Source: Sphingomonas jinjuensis (GTDB lineage: Bacteria > Pseudomonadota > Alphaproteobacteria > Sphingomonadales > Sphingomonadaceae). From it: a stretch of DNA of 64,000 bases. Positions within the stretch are counted from its first letter, which is position 1. Every line of letters starts with the position of its first letter. The notes under the pieces were generated by a model. The model did not search any database and was not told where the DNA came from. It was given only the letters and a program-made list of their open reading frames with translations. The stretch lies in the NCBI RefSeq assembly GCF_014197105.1, contig NZ_JACIEV010000002.1, positions 1 to 64,000 of the forward strand, given 5' to 3'. Below are positions 1 to 9,767 of this stretch, piece by piece. The position numbers and the translations under genes were made by a program.

Positions 1-141
1 CCCATAGCGTCTCACCATCTGCCGGTCCTCGTTACCGGCACCCTATGAATCACGCAGCGAGCCGCTTGGGAATCCGGCAAATGATGACACGCCCTCGTTT
101 CGGCACCTCCCTGAGCCGCGCGAGACGCCCGCCCCAAGGAG

Positions 142-162
142 ACCCTGAAACAAGTTCAGGGT
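142..162. repeat. Palindromic repeat with ACAAG loop
   Basis: Arms ACCCTGAA and TTCAGGGT enclose the loop ACAAG. A second copy with the same loop and inner arm lies at 58882-58902. Sphingomonad genomes carry many such short intergenic palindromes; family membership is inferred from the two copies. The rest of the first 229 bases shows only a 6-bp hairpin (21-39, GCCGGT/ACCGGC) and no convincing gene. Confidence 0.7.
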
Positions 163-229
163 GACGGCTGATTGATCGAACACCGCCCCGACCCTTTACG
201 CCCCCGCCCCGCGCGCCTACCTCGCCCCC

Positions 230-799
230 ATGCCGATGGATGCCCTTCCGGACCTGGCCACGCTCAGCCTGCCCGAAATTGCGCGACTCGCGGCCGAACG
301 CCGCCTCCCGCCCGTCGAGCAGTGGAATCCGATGCATTGCGGCGACAGCGAGATGCGGATCGCGCGCGACGGCACCTGGTTTCATCAGGGATCGCCGATC
401 GGTCGCGAGACGATGGTACGCCTGTTCTCGAGCATCCTGCGGCGCGAGGCCGATGGCGGTTATGTCCTCGTCACCCCGGTCGAAAAGCTCGACATCGCGG
501 TCGAGGATGCGCCCTTCGTCGCCGTCGAGATGAAGGCGGATGGCGAGGGCCGCGACGCCCGCCTCGTCTTTCGCCTCAACACCGGTGACCTCGTCACCGC
601 CGGCCCTGATCATGCGATGCGTTTCGCCGAGGAAGCGGACGGTCCCCGCCCCTATCTCCACGTCCGTGGCGGCATGGAGGCACTGGTCGCCCGCCCGATC
701 TACTACGAACTCGCCGAGCGCGCCTTGGCCGAGGACCGCGACGTGCCCGGTGTCTGGAGCGACGGCGTCTTCTTCCCGCTTGCCGCCGGGCCCGCATGA
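230..799 (+). CDS. DUF1285 family protein
   Basis: A 189-residue soluble protein that matches my recollection of the DUF1285 family (conserved alphaproteobacterial protein of unknown function). Typical features are the early WNPxxCG segment (residues 32-38), the DGTWFHQGSPIGR block near residue 47, and a C-terminal SDGVFFPL segment. The stop overlaps the next start (ATGA at 796-799), so it is translationally coupled to the Nudix gene and cca. This three-gene order is common in alphaproteobacteria. ATG at 236 is an alternative start. No function can be given beyond a likely link to RNA or cofactor housekeeping suggested by its neighbours. Confidence 0.85.
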   Translation: MPMDALPDLATLSLPEIARLAAERRLPPVEQWNPMHCGDSEMRIARDGTWFHQGSPIGRETMVRLFSSILRREADGGYVLVTPVEKLDIAVEDAPFVAVEMKADGEGRDARLVFRLNTGDLVTAGPDHAMRFAEEADGPRPYLHVRGGMEALVARPIYYELAERALAEDRDVPGVWSDGVFFPLAAGPA

Positions 800-1389
800 C
801 GCTGGCCGAACGACTGGCCGACGCCCTAGTGCTCCACGACGATCCGACGCTGCCGATCCTGACCGGCGACGGGCGTGACGTCGAGGTGGCGACCGATCTG
901 GCCGATGCTGCGGTGCTGGTCGCGATCACCGACCGCGCCGATCCCGGCGTCATCCTGACCCAGCGGACCGAGACGCTCAGCCGCCATCCCGGCCAGGTCG
1001 CCTTTCCCGGCGGCCGCGTCGACCCGACCGATCCCGATGCCATCGCCGCGGCTTTGCGCGAAGCGGAGGAAGAGATTGCGCTTCCCACCGGCGTCGTCGC
1101 GGTGATCGGCGTCGCCGACCGCTATCGCACCGGAACCGGCTTCGACATCACCCCCGTCATCGGGGTCGTCCCGCCCGACCTGCCGCTCGTCCCTGCCGAG
1201 GCGGAGGTCGCCAGCGTTTTCGAGGTCCCGCTCGCCTTCCTGCTCGATCCCGCCAACCACCGCCGCGCCTCGGCGATGTGGAACGGTCGCGAGCGTCACT
1301 ATTACGAGATTCTCTGGCAGGATCGTCGTATCTGGGGCGCGACCGCGGGCATGATCGTCAATCTGTCGCGGCGGCTGGCATGGCATTGA
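796..1389 (+). CDS. Nudix hydrolase, CoA pyrophosphatase-like
   Basis: A 197-residue Nudix protein predicted to cleave CoA or related nucleoside diphosphate derivatives to phosphopantetheine and ADP. The CoAse-specific stretch before the Nudix box is present (SRHPGQVAFPGG, ending near residue 73), followed by the Nudix core REAEEEI near residues 88-94 that binds the catalytic metal. Length fits the NudL/CoAse subgroup (about 190-210). It overlaps both neighbours: ATGA with the DUF1285 gene and 10 bases with cca, so the three are probably one transcript. Confidence 0.88.
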   Translation: MTLAERLADALVLHDDPTLPILTGDGRDVEVATDLADAAVLVAITDRADPGVILTQRTETLSRHPGQVAFPGGRVDPTDPDAIAAALREAEEEIALPTGVVAVIGVADRYRTGTGFDITPVIGVVPPDLPLVPAEAEVASVFEVPLAFLLDPANHRRASAMWNGRERHYYEILWQDRRIWGATAGMIVNLSRRLAWH

Positions 1390-2582
1390 CGCTCGACGAC
1401 GCGCCGTTCCGGCACCGCGAGGGGATCGACACGCTGCTGGCCGCGCTCGATGCCGGGGCGGGCTGCGCGCGCTACGTCGGCGGCATCGTTCGCGACACCT
1501 TGCTCGGCATCGACGCCGCCGACGTCGACATCGCCACCGTGTTCCCGCCCGAGGAAACGATGCGCCGGCTGCAGGCGGCCGGCATTCGCGTCGTGCCGAC
1601 GGGGCTCGCCCATGGCACCGTCACCGCGGTGCTCCCTTCCGGACCGATCGAGGTCACGACCCTGCGCCGCGACGTCGATACCGACGGCCGCCATGCCGTC
1701 GTCGCCTTCACCGACGATTGGCGCGAGGATGCCGCGCGGCGCGACTTTACGATGAACGCGCTCTATGCCGATCCCGTCTCGGGGCGACTGTTCGACTATT
1801 TCGGCGGCCTCGACGATCTCGCCGCGCGCCGCGTCCGATTCATCGGCGATCCCTATCAGCGCATCGCCGAGGATCACCTGCGCATCCTGCGCTTCTTCCG
1901 CTTCCATGCCCGATTCGGCGATACGATTGACGCCGACGGTCTCGCCGCGTGCGAGGCGCGCGCCAACGACCTGATGGCCCTGTCGCGCGAGCGAATCGCC
2001 AGCGAGCTGATGAAACTGCTCGTCGCGCCCGGCGCGGTGCCGGTGATGCGGTTGATGGTCGAGCGCGGCATCCTGCGTGCCGTCCTGCCCGAAATCGCCG
2101 ACGCCGGCCCGCTCGCTGGCCTCGCCACGCGGGAAGCGGCGGCGGGCGTTCGCGCCGATTCGGTCCGCCGCCTCGCCGCGCTGCTGCCGCCGGCCGCGGC
2201 GGATGCGGTGGGCGCGCGGCTGAAGCTGTCGAATGCCGACCGCAAGCGACTCGTCGCCGCCAGCCTGGGCGTCGGTGACGAGGGCGCCCGCGGCCTCGCC
2301 TATCGCATCGGCATTACCTCCGCGCTCGACCGCCTGCTGTTCGCGGGCGCGCCGGTCGACGACATCCTCGGGTGGGACGTCCCACGCCTGCCGATCGGCG
2401 GCGGTGCGCTGGTCGAGCGTGGGCTGTCGAAAGGGCCTGCGGTCGCTGCCGCACTTCGCGCGATCGAGGCGCAATGGATCGCCGAGGGGTTTCCCGACGC
2501 CGCTCGCGTCGATCAGATCGCCGATGCGATCGTCGGCACCAGCATCGCCAGCGCATCCGCCTCTTCCAGCGGCCGCGCGTAG
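1380..2582 (+). CDS. cca: CCA tRNA nucleotidyltransferase
   Basis: A 400-residue class II CCA-adding enzyme that adds or repairs the 3' CCA of tRNAs. The head nucleotidyltransferase domain has GGIVRD (about residue 33), the metal-binding DVDIAT (about 46-51) and RRDFTMNA (about 119); the helical RNA-binding part follows. The start at 1380 overlaps the Nudix gene by 10 bases; the frame is open further upstream but homologues begin about here. The last 70 bases overlap the 3' end of the opposite-strand GGDEF/EAL gene, so the two genes share coding DNA tail to tail. Confidence 0.93.
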   Translation: MALTLDDAPFRHREGIDTLLAALDAGAGCARYVGGIVRDTLLGIDAADVDIATVFPPEETMRRLQAAGIRVVPTGLAHGTVTAVLPSGPIEVTTLRRDVDTDGRHAVVAFTDDWREDAARRDFTMNALYADPVSGRLFDYFGGLDDLAARRVRFIGDPYQRIAEDHLRILRFFRFHARFGDTIDADGLAACEARANDLMALSRERIASELMKLLVAPGAVPVMRLMVERGILRAVLPEIADAGPLAGLATREAAAGVRADSVRRLAALLPPAAADAVGARLKLSNADRKRLVAASLGVGDEGARGLAYRIGITSALDRLLFAGAPVDDILGWDVPRLPIGGGALVERGLSKGPAVAAALRAIEAQWIAEGFPDAARVDQIADAIVGTSIASASASSSGRA

Positions 2583-4186
2583 TAATAGCCCTGGCCGTAA
2601 GAGCAGCCGAGCGCCGCCAGCGTCTGCGCCAGCTCGACCGTCTCGACCCCTTCCGCCGTCGTCCACATCCCCAGCGCCTGCGCCAGGCCAAGCACCGCGC
2701 GCACGATCGCGACCTTGTCGCGGTCGGCCAGCATCCCGGTGACGAAGCTCCGGTCGATCTTCAGCACATCGATCGGCAGCCGCTGGAGATAGGCGAGGTT
2801 CGAATAGCCCGTCCCGAAATCGTCCATCGCGAGCGTGCAGCCCAGCCCCTTGAGCGATTCCATGATCGTCGCGATTCGATCGGGCTCGCCGACGATCGCG
2901 CTTTCCGTCAGCTCGAGCGTGAAGCGATGCCCCTCGACCCGGTGCCGCGCCAGCGCGTCCTCGATCACCCAGGTGATCTGGTCGCGATGGAGCTGGATCG
3001 CCGACAGATTGACCGCCAGCTTGATCCCGCAATCGCCGCCGGCCGCCTTGTCCCAGCGCGCCAGCGTCGCCGCCGCCTGGTCGATCGCCCAGCGCCCCAG
3101 CGGTACGATCAGTCCCGATTCCTCAGCTACCGGGATGAAATCATTGGGCGAATGCACGCGCCCCTCACGGTCGGTCCAGCGTGCCAGCGCCTCGAACGAC
3201 ACGATCTGGCCCGATGCCAGGTCATAGATCGGCTGATAGGCAAGCCGCAGCTCGTTGCCGTCGATCGCACGGCGCAGCGCCGTTTCCATCGCGAACTGCT
3301 CGCGCGCGATCGAGAAGGCGTCGGGCTGGTACAGCTCGACCCGACCGGAGGATTTGGCGCGCTTCACCGCGAATTGCGCGTTGCGAATCAGGTCCTCGGG
3401 ATCGTCGATCTCGGCATTGCCGACCGCGATGCCGATCGAGGCGGCGACGCCAATTTCATAGTCACTCAGGCGGAACGGGTCGGTCAGCGCCCGATCGATC
3501 CGCGCCGCCAGCTGTGCCGCCTCGATGGAGCCCTCGTCGGTTTCGATCAGCACGCCGAACTCGTCGCCGCCGATCCGCGCCAGCGCATCGCGCGCGCGCA
3601 GCACGCCCTTGATCCGACGCGCGATCGTGATCAGCAGCTCGTCGCCCGCCAAACTGCCCAGACACGCGTTCAGCCGGCCGAATCGGTCGAGGTTGATGAC
3701 CAGCACCGCATAGCGTCCGCCGGTCACGTCGACCGCCTCCAGCATGTCGCTGAAGCCGACGCGGTTGGTCAGCCCGGTCAGGCTGTCGGTGGTCATCTCG
3801 CGGCGCAGCGTCCGCTCCGAATTCACCTGCGCCGTCTGGTCGAGGAAGGTGATCGCGCAGGCGTCGCGCCGCCGCACGCTCGGCCGCGCCAGCGTGACCT
3901 TGTAAAAACGGCAGTCGATGACCGCGCCGAAGCTCCAGTCGAACGTCTGCTGGATGTCGTCGGACAGCAGGAACGCGTCGATCCGCGCCGCCAGTGCTTG
4001 CAACATCGGCGATCGCTCGGCGACGATGCCCAGGCCCGCCAGACGATAGGGCGCGTTATAGGCTTCGAAGGCGAAGCCGCTGCCCTCGCGCACCAGATGG
4101 GCGGCGGGCACGGGCACCAGGTCGCAGCCGCGCTCCGGCGGCTCCTCTGAAAACGGTTGCTCTCGCGATGGGATTACGCGCGTCAT
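2513..4186 (-). CDS. Bifunctional diguanylate cyclase/phosphodiesterase (GGDEF-EAL)
   Basis: A cytoplasmic cyclic-di-GMP turnover protein without predicted membrane segments. Residues 1-130 form a PAS-like sensor region of uncertain fold. GGDEF is intact at about residues 206-210 and is preceded by RARD, a good RxxD inhibitory site. The EAL domain (about 300-545) keeps EALARW, VNLS, ELTES, DDFGTG, LKIDRSF and EGVET, so both activities may be present. The frame is also open to an ATG at 4270 that would overlap parC; I prefer 4186 because 4187-4262 is AT-rich and looks like a promoter. The 3' end overlaps cca by 70 bases on the other strand. Confidence 0.88.
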   Translation of the reverse strand: MTRVIPSREQPFSEEPPERGCDLVPVPAAHLVREGSGFAFEAYNAPYRLAGLGIVAERSPMLQALAARIDAFLLSDDIQQTFDWSFGAVIDCRFYKVTLARPSVRRRDACAITFLDQTAQVNSERTLRREMTTDSLTGLTNRVGFSDMLEAVDVTGGRYAVLVINLDRFGRLNACLGSLAGDELLITIARRIKGVLRARDALARIGGDEFGVLIETDEGSIEAAQLAARIDRALTDPFRLSDYEIGVAASIGIAVGNAEIDDPEDLIRNAQFAVKRAKSSGRVELYQPDAFSIAREQFAMETALRRAIDGNELRLAYQPIYDLASGQIVSFEALARWTDREGRVHSPNDFIPVAEESGLIVPLGRWAIDQAAATLARWDKAAGGDCGIKLAVNLSAIQLHRDQITWVIEDALARHRVEGHRFTLELTESAIVGEPDRIATIMESLKGLGCTLAMDDFGTGYSNLAYLQRLPIDVLKIDRSFVTGMLADRDKVAIVRAVLGLAQALGMWTTAEGVETVELAQTLAALGCSYGQGYYYARPLEEADALAMLVPTIASAI

Positions 4187-4262
4187 CGCCGAACGCGATA
4201 GCCACACGGGAGTTAAGAGCGGCTGAAACAATAAATCGGTTTTAATCGACGAACGCCGCGTT

Positions 4263-6521
4263 TCACCCATCGAAACGATTGCTCCGGGGAAAGCCGCTCG
4301 GCGGCGTCCGTCCCGCCGCACCGCGCGCCGCGCGCCACAGCGACAGGTCTACCTCGGTCCGCGTCCGCCCGCTCTCGCCGCCCATCGGCCAGCTCAGCCC
4401 CTCGCTGAACACGAACGTCGTCGCATCGGCCAGCTGTCCCTCGCGGAACCGCTGCAGCTGAATGCCCTGCCCGCGCGTCATTTCGGGCAGCTCGCTCAGC
4501 GGAAACACCAGGAACCGGCGATTGTCGCCGACCGCCGCGACATAGTCCGCCCCCGCCGCCACCGGCCGCACCACGATCAGCTTCGCGCCGGTGCGCGGCG
4601 TCATCACCGTCTTGCCCTTGCGCGTTTCGGCGATCGTCTCGGCGATCGGCACGATGAAACCGCGCCCGTCGTTCGCCGCGATCAGCAGCTTGTCGACCCC
4701 GCGCGCAGTGAACAGCTTCACGATTCCCGTCGCGCCGTCGAGGTCGACCATCGCCCGCACCGGTTCGCCGAATCCGCGCCCGCCGGGCAGCTTGTCGGCG
4801 GCGAGCGTGTAGAAACGTCCGTTCTCCGCTGCCAGCAGCAGCTTGTCGGTGGTCTGCGCATGAAAGGCGAAGGCGGGGCCGTCGCCCTCCTTGAACTTCA
4901 GCGTCTCCGCGCTTGCCAGGTCGACATGCCCCTTCATCGCGCGGATCCAGCCGCGCTGCGACAGGATGACGGTGATCGGCTCGCGCTCGATCATCGCCTC
5001 CAGCGGAATGTCGCGCGTCGGCCCAGCCTCCTCGATCGTCGTCCGCCGCTTGCCCAGCGCCGTGTCGGGGCCATAACGATCGCGGATCTTCGTCAGGTCA
5101 CGCTTCATCCGCGTCCGCTGCCGCGCCTCGGAACCGAGCAGCGTCGTCAGCATCGCCTGCTCCTGCTCCAGCGCCGCCTGCTCGCGCTTCAGCTCCATCT
5201 CCTCGAGCTTGCGCAGCGAACGCAGCCGCATGTTCAGGATCGCCTCGGCCTGGCGGTCGGTCAGGCCGAACTCAGCCATCATCACTGCCTTGGGTTCGTC
5301 CTCGGTGCGGATGATCTCGATCACCCGGTCGAGGTTGAGGAAGGCGATGATATAGCCGCCCACCAGCTCCAACCGGTCGGCGATTTTGCCCAACCGATGC
5401 TCGGTCCGCCGTCGCAGCACCACGAACTGATGCTCGACCCAGGCGCGCAGCACCTCGCCCAGCCCCATCACCCGCGGCGTGCGATCCTTGTCGAGGACGT
5501 TGAGGTTCAGCGCGAAGCGATTCTCCAGATCGGTCAGCCGGAACAGCCCGTCCATCAGCACCTGCGGATCGACCGTCCGGCTGCGCGGCTCCAGCACTAG
5601 CCGGATCTCGGCGTCGCTCTCGTCGCGCACATCGGCCAGGATCGGCAGCTTGCGGTCGTTGACCAGCGCCGCGATCGCCTCGATCAGCTTGCCCTTCTGC
5701 ACGCCATAGGGGATCTCGCTGACCACCACCTGCCAGCCGCCGCCCTTCTCACGCTCGACCGACCAGCGCGCGCGCACGCGAAAGCTGCCGCGCCCGGTGG
5801 CATAGGCCTCGCGGATGATCGCCGGTGCATCGACCAGCAACCCGCCGGTCGGGAAGTCCGGGCCCTGGACGTACTGCAACGGATCGATCGTCGGATCGTC
5901 GATGATCGCGATCGCCGCGTCGAGCAGCTCGGCGGCATTGTGCGGCGGGATGCTCGTCGCCATGCCCACCGCGATTCCGCTCGCGCCATTCGCCAGCAGG
6001 TTGGGGAACAGCCCTGGAAACAGCTCGGGCTCCTGCTCCTCGCCGTTGTAGGTCGGGCGGAACGACACCGCGTCCTCGTCGAGCCCGTCCATCAGGTCGA
6101 TCGCGACCTGCGTCAGCCGCGCCTCAGTGTAGCGATAGGCCGCGGCGTTATCGCCGTCGATGTTGCCGAAATTGCCCTGCCCGTCGACCAGCGGATACCG
6201 CAGCGCGAAATCCTGGGCCAGGCGGACCATCGCGTCATAGACCGACTGGTCGCCATGCGGGTGATATTTGCCGATCACGTCGCCGACGACGCGCGCGCAC
6301 TTCTTGTATCCCTGGCTCGGATCGAGCTTCAGCAGCCGCATCGCCCACAGCAACCGGCGATGGACAGGCTTCAGACCATCTCTCAAGTCCGGCAGCGAAC
6401 GCGCCGTGATCGTTGACAGCGCATAGACGAGATAGCGTTCCGACAGCGCACTGTCGAAAGGCGCGTCGAGGATGCCGATCGGCGGTTCGTCGGTGATGTC
6501 GGTGGCCATGGTTGGGGCCAT
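4263..6521 (-). CDS. parC: DNA topoisomerase IV subunit A
   Basis: A type IIA topoisomerase A subunit of about 752 residues that decatenates daughter chromosomes together with ParE. The N-terminal breakage-reunion domain has [31 protein letters not shown] and the active-site tyrosine in [26 protein letters not shown] and the short, divergent C-terminal beta-propeller favour ParC over GyrA. No GyrA box was seen. Starts are possible at 6521, 6509 or TTG 6530. It is divergent from the alpha/beta hydrolase gene. Confidence 0.92.
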   Translation of the reverse strand: MAPTMATDITDEPPIGILDAPFDSALSERYLVYALSTITARSLPDLRDGLKPVHRRLLWAMRLLKLDPSQGYKKCARVVGDVIGKYHPHGDQSVYDAMVRLAQDFALRYPLVDGQGNFGNIDGDNAAAYRYTEARLTQVAIDLMDGLDEDAVSFRPTYNGEEQEPELFPGLFPNLLANGASGIAVGMATSIPPHNAAELLDAAIAIIDDPTIDPLQYVQGPDFPTGGLLVDAPAIIREAYATGRGSFRVRARWSVEREKGGGWQVVVSEIPYGVQKGKLIEAIAALVNDRKLPILADVRDESDAEIRLVLEPRSRTVDPQVLMDGLFRLTDLENRFALNLNVLDKDRTPRVMGLGEVLRAWVEHQFVVLRRRTEHRLGKIADRLELVGGYIIAFLNLDRVIEIIRTEDEPKAVMMAEFGLTDRQAEAILNMRLRSLRKLEEMELKREQAALEQEQAMLTTLLGSEARQRTRMKRDLTKIRDRYGPDTALGKRRTTIEEAGPTRDIPLEAMIEREPITVILSQRGWIRAMKGHVDLASAETLKFKEGDGPAFAFHAQTTDKLLLAAENGRFYTLAADKLPGGRGFGEPVRAMVDLDGATGIVKLFTARGVDKLLIAANDGRGFIVPIAETIAETRKGKTVMTPRTGAKLIVVRPVAAGADYVAAVGDNRRFLVFPLSELPEMTRGQGIQLQRFREGQLADATTFVFSEGLSWPMGGESGRTRTEVDLSLWRAARGAAGRTPPSGFPRSNRFDG

Positions 6522-6559
6522 GGATAGCAAGCGTGGAAGGCTTTCGCTAGGAACCCGCC

Positions 6560-7534
6560 ATGATCCGTCTTGCGCTCGCCGCCGCGCTCGCCATGCAGTC
6601 CGCCATGCCGAGTTACACGCCCATGCGCTGGCCCGCGCTGCTCGACCGCCCGCACCCTCAGCCGAGCGCCACCGTCGCCTATGGCGACGACCAGATGCAG
6701 AAGGCCGATGTCTGGCTGCCGCGCGGCAAGGGGCCGTTCCCCGTCGTCCTGATGGTTCATGGCGGTTGCTGGCAGACCGAGATCGCCGACCGTCGCATCA
6801 TGGACTGGATCGCCGATGACCTCGTCAACAGCGGCGTGGCGGTGTGGAACATCGACTATCGCGGCGTCGATCGTACCGGCGGCGGCTATCCCGGCACCTT
6901 CGCAGATGCTGCCAAGGCCGCAGACCAACTCGCTGTCGATGCAGCAAAATACAATCTCGATACGCGGCGGATCGTTGCGGTGGGCCACTCCGCGGGCGGC
7001 CATCTGGCGCTATGGCTCGCGGGCCGCGCCAGGCTGCCCCGCACCAGCCCGTTGTGGAGCGCCAGCCCGCTGCGCATCGCCCACGCGATCAGCCTCGGTG
7101 GCCTGCCCGATCTCGAGGCGACCGCCGCCAGCCCCGACAACGGCTGCGGGACCGAGGTGGTGAGCAAGCTGATCAGCGGACACTATGCCGACACCTCGGT
7201 CCCTCGCCTGCTGCCGCTCGGCGTGCCCCAGGATCTGGTCAACGGGCGCGAGGACAAGATCATCCCCTACCGCCTCGCCACCGACTATGTCACCAAGGCC
7301 AAGGCCGCTGGCGACACGGCCACCCTCCACACCGTTCCCGATACGGGCCACGTCGAACTGATCGCCCCCGAAACCCCTGCCTGGGCCGAGGCCAAGCGCC
7401 TGATCCTGGCGATCCTAAATCCTCCCCGGCACGGGGAGGGGGACCATCGCGCGACACGCGATGGTGGAGGGGGTTCTCCGCCAAACTCATCGCCCGTGAA
7501 ACACGTGGCGCCTTCCCATGCCGGAAAGGACTGA
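6560..7534 (+). CDS. Alpha/beta hydrolase, candidate kynurenine formamidase
   Basis: A 324-residue serine hydrolase. HGGCW forms the oxyanion-hole motif (HGGxW, as in arylformamidase-type enzymes), GHSAGG holds the nucleophile, and GREDK and TGHVEL are likely acid and histidine positions. The stop lies 4 bases before the kynU start, so co-expression is likely and a role in N-formylkynurenine hydrolysis is a fair inference. Against it, the first 18 residues look like a signal peptide, which would suit a periplasmic esterase; M19 could be the true start. The last 38 or so codons are not hydrolase-like: they read through a palindromic repeat element at 7417-7473. Confidence 0.75.
   Translation: MIRLALAAALAMQSAMPSYTPMRWPALLDRPHPQPSATVAYGDDQMQKADVWLPRGKGPFPVVLMVHGGCWQTEIADRRIMDWIADDLVNSGVAVWNIDYRGVDRTGGGYPGTFADAAKAADQLAVDAAKYNLDTRRIVAVGHSAGGHLALWLAGRARLPRTSPLWSASPLRIAHAISLGGLPDLEATAASPDNGCGTEVVSKLISGHYADTSVPRLLPLGVPQDLVNGREDKIIPYRLATDYVTKAKAAGDTATLHTVPDTGHVELIAPETPAWAEAKRLILAILNPPRHGEGDHRATRDGGGGSPPNSSPVKHVAPSHAGKD
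7417..7473. repeat. Sphingomonad-type palindromic repeat inside a coding region
   Basis: Two adjacent hairpins. The first has arms CCTCCCC/GGGGAGG around GGCAC and begins with AAAT; the second has arms ACCATCGCG/CGCGATGGT around CGACA (7443-7465). A related copy without the second hairpin lies between convergent genes at 51633-51659. Here the element is translated as the C-terminal tail of the hydrolase. Confidence 0.8.
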
Positions 7535-7538
7535 GGAC

Positions 7539-8753
7539 ATGAACCTCGCCTCCGCCCGCGCCCTCGACGCCGCCGACCCGCTCGCCCGCTACCGCGATCT
7601 CTTCGCTCTGCCCGAAGGCGTCATCTACCTCGACGGCAACTCTCTCGGCGCGCTGCCCCGCGCGGTGCCCGCGGCGCTCCAGGACACCGCCACCCGCCAA
7701 TGGGGCGAGCGCCTGATCCGCAGCTGGAACGAGGGCTGGATCGACGCACCGGCCCGCCTTGGTGCCAAGATCGCCCCGTTGATCGGCGCCGCGGCCGACG
7801 ACGTGATCGTCGGCGATTCCACATCCTCCAATTTGTTCAAGCTGCTCGTCGCCGCGCTTCGCGTCGATCCGGCACGGCGGACCATCGTCAGCGAGACGGG
7901 CAACTTCCCCACCGACCTCCATATCGCCGAGGGTGCTGCCGGCTGCGTCGAGGGCGCCCGCCTCGTGGCCGTTCCCCGCGATGGACTGGCCCAGACGATC
8001 GGTCCCGATACCGCCGTCGTCCTGCTCACCCACGTCCACTACAAGACCGCTGAGCAATTCGACATGGCCGCCTGGACCCATGCGGCGCATGAGGCAGGCG
8101 CGCTGATCCTGTGGGATCTCAGTCACTCGACCGGCGCCGTCCCCATTGATCTCGACGCTGCGAACGCCGATCTCGCGGTCGGCTGCACCTACAAATATCT
8201 CAATGGTGGCCCCGGCGCCCCGGCCTTCCTCTTTGTTGCCAAGCGATGGCAAGAACGGTTTGCAAACCCCCAGTCCGGTTGGATGGGGCATGCCGAGCCA
8301 TTCGCCTTCACCGACGCCTATGCCCCTGCCGCCGGCATGCGCCGCTGGCTGGTCGGCACCCCACCGATTTTCGGTCTTGCCGCCCTCGAAGCCTCGCTCG
8401 ACATCTGGCGGGACGTCGATCAGCGCGCCGTCGCCACCAAGAGCGCCCAGCTGTTCGACATAATCGCCGCCGCCGGCGATGGGCTGGGCCTCGACTGCGT
8501 CTCGCCCCGCGATCCGGCAAAGCGCGGCAGCCACATCAGCTTCCGCCACCCTCACGCCTACGCGATTACCCAGGCACTGATCGACCGCGGCGTCATCGGC
8601 GACTTCCGCGATCCCGACATCCTGCGGCTCGGCCTGACGCCGCTGTATCTCAGCTACGAGGACGTCTTTCACGCCGGCGACATCCTCGCCGACGTCATGA
8701 CGTCGGAAGCATGGCGCGACCCGCGCTTTGCCGAGCGGCAGACCGTGACCTGA
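7539..8753 (+). CDS. kynU: Kynureninase
   Basis: A PLP enzyme of 404 residues that splits kynurenine to anthranilate and alanine (or the 3-hydroxy form). Family hallmarks are YLDGNSLGALPR near the N-terminus, the phosphate-binding region DSTSSNLFK, and the PLP lysine in CTYKYLNGGPGAP. I chose ATG 7539 over 7518 because it follows GAGGA-like sequence and lies 4 bases after the hydrolase stop. No tryptophan 2,3-dioxygenase gene is nearby, so the rest of the tryptophan-to-anthranilate route must be elsewhere. Confidence 0.95.
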   Translation: MNLASARALDAADPLARYRDLFALPEGVIYLDGNSLGALPRAVPAALQDTATRQWGERLIRSWNEGWIDAPARLGAKIAPLIGAAADDVIVGDSTSSNLFKLLVAALRVDPARRTIVSETGNFPTDLHIAEGAAGCVEGARLVAVPRDGLAQTIGPDTAVVLLTHVHYKTAEQFDMAAWTHAAHEAGALILWDLSHSTGAVPIDLDAANADLAVGCTYKYLNGGPGAPAFLFVAKRWQERFANPQSGWMGHAEPFAFTDAYAPAAGMRRWLVGTPPIFGLAALEASLDIWRDVDQRAVATKSAQLFDIIAAAGDGLGLDCVSPRDPAKRGSHISFRHPHAYAITQALIDRGVIGDFRDPDILRLGLTPLYLSYEDVFHAGDILADVMTSEAWRDPRFAERQTVT

Positions 8754-8816
8754 CGCCCCCTCGCCTTAATTCCCACGAAGTAGATGGTGATTGAATATCA
8801 TCGTGGGAGGGCAAGG

Positions 8817-9650
8817 ATGCGCGGACGTCTGCTGATCTCGTCGTTGCTGGCGCTGGCCGCCTGTTCCAAGGCGCCCGACGCCGACGACGCCGCGGACGCG
8901 CCTAGCGCCGGCCCTGCCGTCAACGTCACCGCCGCGCCAGGCGTCGCCTTCACCTACGCTTATCGCTTCCGCCTGCCCGCCGCCCGCATCGCCGGCGCGC
9001 AGGAGGCGCATGCCCAGGCTTGTGAAAGGCTTGGTGTCAGTCGCTGTCGGATAACTGGAATGCGTTACCAGCTTGCCGGCGAGAACGACATCCGCGCTGC
9101 CCTCGAGTTCAAGCTCGATCCCACGCTTGCCCGCGCCTTTGACAAGCGCGGGATCGACGCAATCACCGCCGCCCAGGGTACGTTGGTCGATGCCGACATC
9201 ACCGGCCAGGATGCCGGCGCCGCACTCGCCCGGCTCGCCACCGACCGCACCCGCGCGATCGACGAACAGCGCCGCCTCGATGCCCAGCTCGCCACCGCCG
9301 GCAGCCGCGCCAGTGACCGTGATACCCTCCAAAACCAGCGGGCCGATGCGGCTCGCCGCCTCGCGAGCCTGGACGACGAGGCCGCCGGCCAGCGCGCCAG
9401 CCTCGTTACCACGCCGATGAGCTTCGCCTATGATTCGGGGCCCGCGATCGCCGGCTTCGACGCCAGCGCACCCATCCGCAGCGCCGCCGCGATCGCGATC
9501 GGTTCGGCCCAGCTCACCCTCGGCGTCGCGCTCGGCACCGCCGCGGCCTTTGGCCCGCCGCTCCTGCTGCTGGTCCTGTTCTGGCTCGGCTGGCGCCGCC
9601 TCGGCCCATCGATCCTGCGACGGTTCGTCGTCGAGCGACCCGCCGGCTGA
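8817..9650 (+). CDS. DUF4349-like lipoprotein with C-terminal membrane helix
   Basis: A 277-residue envelope protein. Residues 1-18 form a lipoprotein signal ending LLALAAC. Residues about 120-200 are charged and helical (coiled-coil-like), and a hydrophobic helix lies near residues 225-260 followed by an Arg-rich end. This architecture fits DUF4349, a family of unknown function; the match is from memory of the architecture. The start at 8817 follows a GGGAGGG ribosome site; ATG 8784 is in frame but lacks one. A 7-bp inverted repeat (CCCACGA/TCGTGGG, 8772-8807) sits just upstream. Confidence 0.68.
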   Translation: MRGRLLISSLLALAACSKAPDADDAADAPSAGPAVNVTAAPGVAFTYAYRFRLPAARIAGAQEAHAQACERLGVSRCRITGMRYQLAGENDIRAALEFKLDPTLARAFDKRGIDAITAAQGTLVDADITGQDAGAALARLATDRTRAIDEQRRLDAQLATAGSRASDRDTLQNQRADAARRLASLDDEAAGQRASLVTTPMSFAYDSGPAIAGFDASAPIRSAAAIAIGSAQLTLGVALGTAAAFGPPLLLLVLFWLGWRRLGPSILRRFVVERPAG

Positions 9651-9767
9651 CGTGCGGCGCGCTTCACCCATGGCATTCGGTGTGTGAAGAGTCTCAACAT
9701 TCGCCGTGGGCAAGCGCCCCGTGATTGCACCCCCCGCCCCCATCCCCTATAGCCCGCGGCATCTCAA

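Noticed and set aside
50..661. Minus-strand frame with a HPELVSGSP segment
   Set aside because: It is translation of a palindromic repeat plus antisense of the DUF1285 gene; no independent support.
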